Part shown: positions 1 through 6,587 of the stretch, one piece after another
Numbering within the stretch: the stretch's first letter is position 1
Layout of the letters: the number at the start of each line of letters is the position of its first letter
NCBI GenBank assembly: GCA_905479535.1
Contig: CAJQMW010000413.1
Span: 1-7,657 of the forward strand
Reading direction: 5' to 3'
Source of the DNA: an uncultured Maribacter sp.
Lineage (GTDB): Bacteria > Bacteroidota > Bacteroidia > Flavobacteriales > Flavobacteriaceae
Length of the DNA stretch: 7,657 nt
Notes under the pieces: model-generated
The model's input: only the letters and a program-made list of their open reading frames with translations
The model's database searches: none
What the model was told of the DNA's origin: nothing
Made by a program: the position numbers and the translations under genes

Positions 1-671
1 TTCCAGATATAATTAATTGTTTTTGTGGCACCGGAAATAGGGTTTAGGGACTTAATCTCCAACATTTCATTTTCTTTGGAGACGAAACCTATCAAATCCG
101 AATTGGGAATTTTATGTAGCGACCTTCCCACATTTTTTTGAAAAGTAAAATTGCTCTTGTCCTTTAAGTTTGATACGACCAAATCCATTCGGTTTTCAAT
201 GAGGACGGTGGCGACGACAATGTACTCATTGTACCACAGGTGATAGCCTACTTTCAAGTCTTTTAAAAGCTCCTTTGATTTGCCAGTTTTCATGTCATAT
301 TCGTACAATCGCTGTAGACCATCATCATCCAATCGTATTGTGGAGAGAGCCTCCTTTCCCGGAATTTTAAGTGGTGAGTATTCGCTTCCATTAGGGGTGT
401 CGGTAATCCATGAGATGGAACCATTTTCTATAGTATACAGGGCAATGTCCGTCTGACCGTTTCTTGTTGAGGAAAAAAGCACTCTATCGTCGTCGTAGAA
501 TGAGGGCTGGTTGTCATAACCCTCATTATTGGAGATATTGGAGATTTTTCCAACATTCAATGAACCGTTTACCATGGATAAATTAGCCAAGTAAACCTCT
601 GTATTTTGCTGTGAAACAACATTTAACGACAATATCAGACTCGATAAAACGATGTAATGGAGTTGTTTCAT
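1..671 (-). CDS. Secreted PD40/TolB-like beta-propeller protein (partial, C-terminus beyond left edge)
   Basis: This open frame starts at the ATG whose complement lies at 669-671 and runs 223 codons without a stop to the left edge, so only the N-terminal part is visible. Residues 1-20 look like a Sec signal peptide: Lys2, a hydrophobic stretch (IVLSSLILSLNVV), and a plausible cleavage after Ser20 (Val at -3, Ser at -1). There is no lipobox cysteine. Residues about 52-84 form a PD40-type propeller blade: the phrase DNQPSF, then VLFSSTRNGQTDIALY. Weaker blade-like strands follow (LQRLYEYDMKTGKSKEL at about 119-135). Such repeats occur in TolB and in the propeller domains of exported Bacteroidota proteins, usually as protein- or glycan-binding scaffolds; the specific role here is unknown. 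The gene begins 28 bp after the stop of the trehalose synthase/phosphatase on the same strand, which suggests co-transcription. Any catalytic or sorting domain would lie outside the window. Confidence 0.8.
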   Translation of the reverse strand, partial: MKQLHYIVLSSLILSLNVVSQQNTEVYLANLSMVNGSLNVGKISNISNNEGYDNQPSFYDDDRVLFSSTRNGQTDIALYTIENGSISWITDTPNGSEYSPLKIPGKEALSTIRLDDDGLQRLYEYDMKTGKSKELLKDLKVGYHLWYNEYIVVATVLIENRMDLVVSNLKDKSNFTFQKNVGRSLHKIPNSDLIGFVSKENEMLEIKSLNPISGATKTINYIW

Positions 672-699
672 TCACTTGGTATTTAGAGGTGAAAAAGTA

Positions 700-2913
700 T
701 TAGCGCTTATCCGCAAAACGGCCTAAAATATCCCGTACATTTTTGGTATTGTCCACAAAGTATCGTGCTTGGGTCTTTTGTCGTCCCACTTTTACCGTAA
801 CAGAATCCTCAGGTAATTCTTGGAACATAAATTCATCGGTCCAGTCATCCCCTATGGCAAATACAAAGTCATAATCCGCTTCGGAATACACCCGCATGGA
901 GGCCCTTCCTTTATTTACATTGCTGCTTTTTATTTCCATCACTTTATTTCCGTTCAAAACGCTCAAATCGTCATTGGCAATAAGACTGGTCAGTACCGTA
1001 TTGAGTTCCACGGCACGTTTTTGACCAAAATCCGGGTCGGTATTTCGGTAGTGCCAGGCCAAAGAGTAGTTCTTTTCTTCTATAAAGCTTCCGGGGGTGC
1101 GGTCCACGAACGATTCCAACACAGGCAGTATTTTTTCCATCCAATCTTTTTTTACGTTTTCCAACATCCGAAATTCCTCTCCTCCTTGTGAAATCCAAAC
1201 CCCGTGCTCCACGATCATATTATATTTTTTGGGCAAGAACCATTTGGTAAACGTTTCTTTGTCCCTACCACTGATCAAATACATATCTGTATTTTCCTGT
1301 GCGGAAATTTCATCCAGCAATCTATAGAGTTCTTTGTCCGGACTCGCTTTTTGGGGGTCGTTATGAAAACCGGCCAACGTACCGTCATAATCAAGGAAAA
1401 CCAACCTTCTTTTCGCTTCGGTATAATTCTTCATGATGATGTTCATCAGGTCCACCGATAATCTTCTGGAAATATAGGTTTGATCCTTCTCTTTTTGGTT
1501 GAGCAACGAGGTCATAAAATCATTGGCCCATTTTTCTACGTTATAGCGTGCCAAACGTTTTTGTAAAATACTGTTGCGTTCTTGTTGTTCCTTTTTGGGC
1601 ATGTTGATGGCCTTGTCCAGCGTATCGGCTATCTGCTCAAAATTGTTGGGGTTGATGAGGAGCGATTCGTTCATTTCATTTGCCGAACCGGCCATTTCAC
1701 TCAAGATTAGCACACCCGTTTTGTCCGTTCGCGTAGCGATGTATTCTTTGGCCACAAGGTTCATACCGTCCCGGATGGGCGTCAACCAAGCAATATCACA
1801 AGTGGTGTATAAATCGATCAGGTTATCAAAAGGCATCGATCTGTAGAAATACCATATCGGAGTCCAGCTTACAGTCGAAAGCTCTCCGTTGATACGACCT
1901 ACCAATTCATCAATCTCTTTTTTCAGAAGTTGGTATTGCGGAACATTGGAGCGGGAAGGCACGGCCAAAATAATCAAACGGACCTTTTCCTTGTATTGCG
2001 GATACTTATTTAAAAAATATTCAAACGCGTTAAGGCGCTTGGCAATTCCTTTGGAATAATCCAACCGGTCAATGGATAAAAAGAATTTTGCATCGGGAGC
2101 CGATTTTTTATGGGTGTCCAATCGTTTTTGAAGCTCAGATTTCTGTTTTTCACTGCGTTGTGAATGTTCCTTAGCGGCTTCGCTGAATTTTTTGTAATCG
2201 ATTCCCATGGGAAAGGAATCCACCTTAATTACCCTGTCGTCCAAATAAATATCGTTAAAGCTCACATCTAGGCCCAATAGCCTTCTTACAGAGCTTAAAA
2301 AGTGTCTCTCATAATCGTACGTGTGAAAACCTATGAGGTCCGCCCCCAAGAGTCCTAAAAGTACCTCTCGGCGCCAGGGGAGTGTCCGGAATATTTCGAA
2401 AGAAGGGAACGGGATGTGTAAAAAGAAACCTATGGAAATATTGGGTCGTTTTTCCCGTACCATTTGTGGGACCAGCATCAATTGATAATCGTGGACCCAA
2501 ATGGTATCCGTATCTCCCGCTTTTTCTAAAATGGCATCCGCAAATTTTTGGTTAACGGCCTTGTAAATTTCCCAGCTGTTCAATTCAAACTCGGAATATT
2601 CCAAGAAGTAATGAAATAGGGGCCATACGGTTCTATTGCTAAATCCGTAATAAAAACCTTCCACTTCTTTTTCGGTCAAATTAACTTTTGACGAACCGTG
2701 TTCGGCCAAGGCTTTATCTATTTTAGGGGCCAATTCTTTTGGAATTTCCTCATCAGTGAGTCCACTCCAACCGATCCATAGGCTATCCCCACCGGAATGG
2801 ACAGATTTCATACCCGTTGCCAATCCTCCAACACTAGGGATTGCGGTGATGTCTCCATTGCTAATTTGTAATTGTACGGGGAGTCTATTTGAGATTATGA
2901 TAGTTTTAGCCAT
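700..2913 (-). CDS. Bifunctional trehalose-6-phosphate synthase / trehalose-6-phosphate phosphatase (OtsA-OtsB fusion)
   Basis: This cytoplasmic enzyme of 737 residues should make trehalose-6-phosphate from UDP-glucose and glucose-6-phosphate and then dephosphorylate it to trehalose. The N-terminal GT20 domain (about 3-470) shows the start motif IIISNRLPVQ, the glycine-rich VGGLATG (28-34), WPLFHYF (97-103), HD at 141-142, HIPFP (166-170), the donor-phosphate residues Arg283 and Lys288 in SIDRLDYSKG, and RDGMNLVAKE (381-390). The C-terminal HAD phosphatase domain (about 500-735) has DYDGT (508-512, Asp nucleophile and acid/base), SGR (548-550), Lys668, and GDDWTDE (688-694). All key residues are present, so both halves should be active. 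I chose the ATG at 2911-2913. An ATG 69 bp upstream (2982) would add 23 residues ahead of the point where GT20 proteins normally begin. The leader has no Shine-Dalgarno sequence, as is usual in Bacteroidota. The gene is divergent from the GH15 gene and probably leads an operon with the propeller gene. The closest symbols, otsA and otsB, name separate genes elsewhere. Confidence 0.96.
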   Translation of the reverse strand: MAKTIIISNRLPVQLQISNGDITAIPSVGGLATGMKSVHSGGDSLWIGWSGLTDEEIPKELAPKIDKALAEHGSSKVNLTEKEVEGFYYGFSNRTVWPLFHYFLEYSEFELNSWEIYKAVNQKFADAILEKAGDTDTIWVHDYQLMLVPQMVREKRPNISIGFFLHIPFPSFEIFRTLPWRREVLLGLLGADLIGFHTYDYERHFLSSVRRLLGLDVSFNDIYLDDRVIKVDSFPMGIDYKKFSEAAKEHSQRSEKQKSELQKRLDTHKKSAPDAKFFLSIDRLDYSKGIAKRLNAFEYFLNKYPQYKEKVRLIILAVPSRSNVPQYQLLKKEIDELVGRINGELSTVSWTPIWYFYRSMPFDNLIDLYTTCDIAWLTPIRDGMNLVAKEYIATRTDKTGVLILSEMAGSANEMNESLLINPNNFEQIADTLDKAINMPKKEQQERNSILQKRLARYNVEKWANDFMTSLLNQKEKDQTYISRRLSVDLMNIIMKNYTEAKRRLVFLDYDGTLAGFHNDPQKASPDKELYRLLDEISAQENTDMYLISGRDKETFTKWFLPKKYNMIVEHGVWISQGGEEFRMLENVKKDWMEKILPVLESFVDRTPGSFIEEKNYSLAWHYRNTDPDFGQKRAVELNTVLTSLIANDDLSVLNGNKVMEIKSSNVNKGRASMRVYSEADYDFVFAIGDDWTDEFMFQELPEDSVTVKVGRQKTQARYFVDNTKNVRDILGRFADKR

Positions 2914-3015
2914 AAATAGCAAGTTTTGCTTTGATTTGAATTTAATTTCTCTCAATTTCGGTAAAAAGAAGGGCAATAACAATTGAAAGTCCTATAGAAT
3001 TAAGATTTTTATTGA
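2914..3015. promoter_or_regulatory. Divergent promoter region between the trehalose synthase/phosphatase and GH15 genes
   Basis: These 102 A/T-rich bases separate two start codons pointing away from each other, so promoters for both genes probably lie here or extend slightly into the coding ends. I looked for the Bacteroidota consensus (TTG at -33, TAnnTTTG at -7) on both strands and found no convincing match with proper spacing. A small stem-loop (AGCAA, 3-nt loop GTT, TTGCT; 2918-2930) lies 4 bp ahead of the synthase start. It is too weak to interpret. Neither start codon has a Shine-Dalgarno sequence. Confidence 0.45.
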
Positions 3016-4818
3016 ATGGATAATTTAGATTACGGAATAATAGGGAATTGTAGAAGTGCGGCGTTGGTATCTAAGAATGGGAGCATAGATTGGTGTTGTT
3101 TGCCCGAATTCGATTCCTCCTCGGTTTTTGCAAAATTGTTGGATGATAAAATAGGTGGTAGTTTCGAGATTTTAGTGGATGATTCCTACACGATAACACA
3201 GCGTTATAAGAAACATACGGCCGTTTTGATTACTCAATTCTCGGATGGTGAAAATGCGTTTGAAATTCGGGATTTTATGCCCCGTTACCGTAAGGAGGGT
3301 GGCGGATATAATGCACCTCCGGAGTTGATCCGGTTTTTTAAGCATATCACCGGAAAGCCATGTTTTAAAGTGTTTTATAATCCCAAACTGGAGTACGCCA
3401 AAGGGAGAACAGAGACCTACGTAAAGAAAAATTTTATTGTAAGCCTTACACATGGTGAAAAGTTCGACACCTGTTTTTTATATACTTCCTTTAATAAAAA
3501 TGCCGTTTTGGAAGGAAGAGAAATAAAAATCAAAAAGGATGGTTATTTTTTAATGGGATATAATGAAAAATTATTCCTACCCACAGTTCGGAAAATGTAT
3601 ACAGAGCTGGAGCGGACAAAGGTGTACTGGTTAAACTGGAGTAGTAAAACACCTAATTACAAGAAGTATAATGCACAAATAAGCCGTAGTGCCATTACAT
3701 TAAAGTTATTAAGTTATGATAAGACCGGTGCGGTCCTCGCCGCCGCTACCACTTCTTTACCAGAAACTATCGGAGAGGTTAGAAATTGGGATTACCGTTT
3801 TTGTTGGATACGTGATGCGTCCATGGCCATTAAAGTTATAGGTGATCTAGGGCATAGAAACGTAGCTAAGCGATACTTACAGTTTATCGTTGATTTAATT
3901 CCGGATAAAGACGAGAAATTACAGATTATGTACGGCATTAATAAGGAAAAGAAGTTGACTGAACTGACCCTGGACCATTTAGAGGGTTACAAAGGTTCTA
4001 GTCCCGTTCGTATGGGAAATGCCGCGTACAAACAGAAGCAGAACGATATTTATGGTATTTTGATGGATGTGATTTATGAGCAACTTTCAAAATACAGTAA
4101 CGATATTGAAAATGGCGAGGAGCTTTGGGGAATCACCAAGGGTATTGCGTGGATAGTTTCCAATCACTGGAAAGAGGCCGATAAGGGGATTTGGGAGTTT
4201 CGATCAGAAGACCGGCATTTTACTTTTTCGAAAGTATTATGCTGGGTTGCGATAGACCGGGCAATAAAGGTTGCCCGACTCTTCAAGAAATCACGTAAAC
4301 TAGAAAAGTGGACGGCCTTGGAGCAGGAAATTAAGAGGGACATTCATGAGAATGCTTGGAATCCGGAAGTAAATGCCTTTACGCAATCCTATGGTTCTCC
4401 CGATATGGATGCTTCTGTTCTACTAATGGAATCTTATGGATTCATTCATGCAAAAGAACCCAAATTCGTAAGTACGGTAAAGGCCATTGAAAAGGAATTA
4501 AGTAACGACGGATTGTTGTACCGTTACAAGAATGAAGATGATTTTGGACTGCCCTCATCTTCTTTTACCATATGTACATTTTGGTTCATCAATAGTTTGT
4601 TCAAGATAGGTGAGGAGGAGAAAGCTATGGCTCATTTTGACAAGCTTCTATCCTATAGTAATCATTTAGGTCTATTTAGTGAAGATATTGATTTTAAGAC
4701 TAAAAGGCTTTTAGGAAACTTTCCACAGGCTTATTCACATTTGGCAATGATTGAATGTGCGATCAACTTTTCCAAAAAGGAAAGTGAGGCGCAAGTCTTG
4801 GAGTTGATTAGGTCATAA
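3016..4818 (+). CDS. Glycoside hydrolase family 15 protein (glucoamylase/trehalase-type)
   Basis: This 600-residue protein fits the bacterial GH15 pattern throughout. The N-terminus reads YGIIGNCRSAALVSKNGSID (6-25), typical of the beta-sandwich domain (about 1-210). The (alpha/alpha)6 barrel follows (about 220-590) with VRNWDYRFCWIRDASM (255-270), HLEGYKGSSPVRMGNAA (321-337), GIWEFR (391-396) and SEDID...LLGNFPQAYSHLAMI (555-579). By family comparison, Glu394 is the likely general acid and Glu556 the likely general base. The family inverts configuration while releasing beta-glucose from alpha-glucosides; members act on starch-like glucans or on trehalose, and sequence alone does not settle which. 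No signal peptide is visible, so it should act in the cytoplasm. Residue 348 is Ile where many relatives, as I remember them, have Glu (YGE). The start at 3016 matches the family N-terminus. Its divergent position next to the trehalose synthase favours a trehalose or glycogen role, which is an inference. No strong terminator follows directly. Confidence 0.93.
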   Translation: MDNLDYGIIGNCRSAALVSKNGSIDWCCLPEFDSSSVFAKLLDDKIGGSFEILVDDSYTITQRYKKHTAVLITQFSDGENAFEIRDFMPRYRKEGGGYNAPPELIRFFKHITGKPCFKVFYNPKLEYAKGRTETYVKKNFIVSLTHGEKFDTCFLYTSFNKNAVLEGREIKIKKDGYFLMGYNEKLFLPTVRKMYTELERTKVYWLNWSSKTPNYKKYNAQISRSAITLKLLSYDKTGAVLAAATTSLPETIGEVRNWDYRFCWIRDASMAIKVIGDLGHRNVAKRYLQFIVDLIPDKDEKLQIMYGINKEKKLTELTLDHLEGYKGSSPVRMGNAAYKQKQNDIYGILMDVIYEQLSKYSNDIENGEELWGITKGIAWIVSNHWKEADKGIWEFRSEDRHFTFSKVLCWVAIDRAIKVARLFKKSRKLEKWTALEQEIKRDIHENAWNPEVNAFTQSYGSPDMDASVLLMESYGFIHAKEPKFVSTVKAIEKELSNDGLLYRYKNEDDFGLPSSSFTICTFWFINSLFKIGEEEKAMAHFDKLLSYSNHLGLFSEDIDFKTKRLLGNFPQAYSHLAMIECAINFSKKESEAQVLELIRS

Positions 4819-4898
4819 AATTGCGATTTGAAAGAATTTTAGTTTAGTGATTTGAGGATTTTGAAATTGGAGCAAAAGGTAAAGGATTTTAGAATCAA

Positions 4899-5054
4899 CA
4901 TCCCCCTAGCCCCCTTCAAAGGGGGAATAGTTATCAATTAATTTTTTTCTTAAACCATTTGAATAACCTTTCGTTTATCACCTAATATTTAAGGTGCGAT
5001 TAATAGAAAATGGTTAAAGCTTTTAATTCCCCCTTTGAAGGGGGCTGGGGGATG
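4899..5054. repeat. 156-bp nested inverted-repeat (foldback) element between convergent genes
   Basis: The outer arms are 4899-4928 (30 bp) and 5026-5054 (29 bp). They are reverse complements except for one missing base (CTAG-GGGG versus CT-GGGGG context). Each arm also carries its own 16-bp palindrome: CCCCCTTCAAAGGGGG at 4910-4925 and its complement form at 5029-5044. Inside the 97-bp spacer a second inverted pair matches at 11 of 12 positions (CTTAAACCATTT 4949-4960; AAATGGTTAAAG 5008-5019). A third sits at the centre (CACCT 4979-4983; AGGTG 4992-4996). The right arm starts 3 bp beyond the stop codon of the decarboxylase; the left arm begins 80 bp after the GH15 stop. It may be a small non-autonomous mobile element, a REP-like pair, or a bidirectional transcript end. 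No clear target-site duplication is visible, and there is no coding capacity. The flanking stretch 4819-4898 holds nothing recognisable. Confidence 0.85.
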
Positions 5055-5057
5055 TAT

Positions 5058-6500
5058 TTAAAAGTTGTAAGGTTTCAATTTACCCGCAAATTTCATAATT
5101 TTTTTCAATAGTTTTTTAAAGTGTTTTTCGGTGGTAAACGGATTCATTACCGTTACCCTTAAATAGTGTATTCCCCTGAGTTTGGTCTGTACAATATAGA
5201 ACTCACCATCTTCCAATAGTTTCCTGCGTACCATCTCATTCAATCTGTTTAGTTGTTTGGGTTCTAATCCAAAAGGAACTATCCTGAAACAAACAATATT
5301 GGACATTGGTTCTACGGCAAGTTCAAAATTTGGTTCGTTTGCTATAATAGTTGCAAAACTTTTTCCCATATCGTATAGATGGGTTACGTAAGCATCAAAA
5401 ACTTGTTCGCCATACATTTTAAGTAAGGTGTACCAGTGAATACTCATCATGGTCTTGGTGCATTCAAAAGTTTTTTTTCCGGAATTGAACCAATCTTCAT
5501 GTTCCGATTCCGTTAATAAATAATCTGCTTTTTGACTAAAGGTCGCATTGGTATGTTTTCCATTTTTGTAGAGTAGGGCCGTGGTAATGGTTGGCATCAT
5601 CATCATTTTGTGTCCGTCAATCACTACCGAATCCGACTTTTCAATACCTTTTAGTGTATGCCTGTACTTCTTTGAAAAAATTCCAGCACCTCCATGGGCC
5701 CCGTCCACATGAAACCATAACTTATGTTTTTTGGCGAAGTCACCTATTTCATCCAAGCCATCGAACATACCGGTTGCGGTACATGGGGCACTACCTATTA
5801 TGGCAAAAACCTCGATTCCTTTTGCTTTTGCTTCTTGGTATTTTTTTTCTAAAACCGAAGTATCCATTTGAAAATTGGCCGTTGCTGGAACTTTTATAAT
5901 TCCCTTTTCGCCTAGCCCCATAATTTTTGCAGCCCTATCCACACAATAATGCGCCTCTTCACTTACCATAATGGCTATTGGCATGTCATTGCCGTTATTC
6001 CAAACATCTTGTTTTAAAACCGACCTGCGAGCCGTTAACAGCGCCGTTAGATTAGCTAGAGTGCCTCCAGATGTCAAAAAACCTTTGGCTTTTAGGGAAT
6101 AGCCTATTTTTTTACAAAGTACATCGGTAACTACCCTTTCGATGGCACTGGGTGCCATGCCCATTTCATAGACGGCCATACCATTATTTAATAGGGAGCT
6201 AATCATACCGGTCAAGGCGGTAATGGGTGCTGCGGGACTTACTTGATGTCCGATGTAATGCGGATGATGAACGTAGGTAGTTCTTTTAGTTATCTCTTTA
6301 AAAAGCTCTTCCGTATTCCCGTTTTTCAAGAACTCTTGCCAAAAATGCAACTCATCATCGGGTTCGTTCCAATGAATAGCATTGTTCGTCTTTTCATTGA
6401 TTTTATCGTCCAGATGTTTCGTTAGGTCATCCACTAGGCGATGCCCCATTTCTTTAAAAATTTCCGGGGAATAAACGGATTCCAGGATGGATTTGATCAT
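5058..6500 (-). CDS. PLP-dependent group II decarboxylase (substrate unknown)
   Basis: This 480-residue fold-type I PLP enzyme belongs to the group II amino-acid decarboxylases, which include aromatic-amino-acid, glutamate and 2,4-diaminobutyrate decarboxylases. Visible motifs are HHPHYIGHQVSPAAP (78-92, substrate-pocket region), NNGMAVYEMG (105-114), the phosphate-binding SGGT (144-147), His184 in SEEAHYCVDRAAK (expected to stack on the cofactor ring), HVDGAHGG (264-271, Asp266 pairing with the pyridine nitrogen), and DGHK (295-298) with Lys298 as the Schiff-base lysine, followed by four methionines. Length is normal for the family and no signal peptide is seen, so it should be cytoplasmic. 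The reaction would be loss of CO2 from an amino acid to give an amine. The overall look is closest to the diaminobutyrate/aromatic branch, but I cannot assign a substrate. The ATG at 6498-6500 gives a normal N-terminus and has no Shine-Dalgarno sequence. It lies 87 bp downstream of the subtilase, beyond that gene's terminator, so it is probably transcribed alone. Confidence 0.9.
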   Translation of the reverse strand: MIKSILESVYSPEIFKEMGHRLVDDLTKHLDDKINEKTNNAIHWNEPDDELHFWQEFLKNGNTEELFKEITKRTTYVHHPHYIGHQVSPAAPITALTGMISSLLNNGMAVYEMGMAPSAIERVVTDVLCKKIGYSLKAKGFLTSGGTLANLTALLTARRSVLKQDVWNNGNDMPIAIMVSEEAHYCVDRAAKIMGLGEKGIIKVPATANFQMDTSVLEKKYQEAKAKGIEVFAIIGSAPCTATGMFDGLDEIGDFAKKHKLWFHVDGAHGGAGIFSKKYRHTLKGIEKSDSVVIDGHKMMMMPTITTALLYKNGKHTNATFSQKADYLLTESEHEDWFNSGKKTFECTKTMMSIHWYTLLKMYGEQVFDAYVTHLYDMGKSFATIIANEPNFELAVEPMSNIVCFRIVPFGLEPKQLNRLNEMVRRKLLEDGEFYIVQTKLRGIHYLRVTVMNPFTTEKHFKKLLKKIMKFAGKLKPYNF

Positions 6501-6501
6501 A

Positions 6502-6515
6502 GTCTAAAATTAGAC
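6502..6515. promoter_or_regulatory. Perfect 6-bp inverted repeat next to the decarboxylase start
   Basis: GTCTAA (6502-6507) and TTAGAC (6510-6515) are exact reverse complements separated by AA. The repeat ends one base ahead of the decarboxylase ATG on the minus strand. It could be a small operator or a weak leader hairpin near the start codon, but a 6-bp match in A/T-rich DNA can arise by chance. Function is not established. Confidence 0.2.
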
Positions 6516-6537
6516 GCTTCTAGCTTCTTGAACAAAT

Positions 6538-6564
6538 AAAAAAACCGCTCCTTTTGAGAGCGGT
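6538..6564 (-). terminator. Rho-independent terminator of the subtilase gene
   Basis: Read on the minus strand, ACCGCTC (6558-6564), a 7-nt loop and GAGCGGT (6544-6550) form a perfect 7-bp GC-rich stem. Its last T (6544) begins a run of seven T bases (6538-6544). It begins 23 bp after the subtilase stop codon, the usual place for an intrinsic terminator. It lies only 37 bp ahead of the decarboxylase start, so the decarboxylase promoter must be very close to it, overlap it, or depend on read-through. Confidence 0.85.
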
Positions 6565-6587
6565 CTTATGTAAAAATTTCGTGGCTA

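Noticed and set aside
820..1191. Plus-strand open frame opposite the phosphatase domain
   Set aside because: It lies wholly antisense to well-supported HAD phosphatase motifs and its product has no recognisable domain. The same applies to open frames at 1097-1327, 1204-1461, 1574-1846, 2756-2986 (plus) and 971-1198, 2309-2500 (minus).
2914..2982. 23-residue N-terminal extension of the trehalose synthase
   Set aside because: GT20 proteins begin shortly before the IIISNRLP motif. The extension is Lys/Phe/Leu-rich, matches nothing known to me, and would occupy most of the divergent promoter region.
4899..4950. Classical intrinsic terminator for the GH15 gene
   Set aside because: The C5/G5 hairpin at 4910-4925 is followed by AATAGTTATC rather than a T-run; the seven T bases at 4942-4948 are too far from the stem. 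Termination here is possible but not of the standard form.
4899..5054. CRISPR array or G-quadruplex
   Set aside because: There are only two repeat copies, in inverted rather than direct orientation, with one spacer, so it is not CRISPR. Each arm has only two adjacent G5 or C5 runs per strand block, which pair with each other as hairpins more readily than they would form a stable quadruplex.
5591..5899. Plus-strand open frame opposite the decarboxylase
   Set aside because: It is antisense to the conserved cofactor-binding region of the decarboxylase and its translation looks like low-quality shadow sequence. The 6243-6425 plus frame and the 3172-3453 minus frame opposite the GH15 gene are rejected for the same reason.
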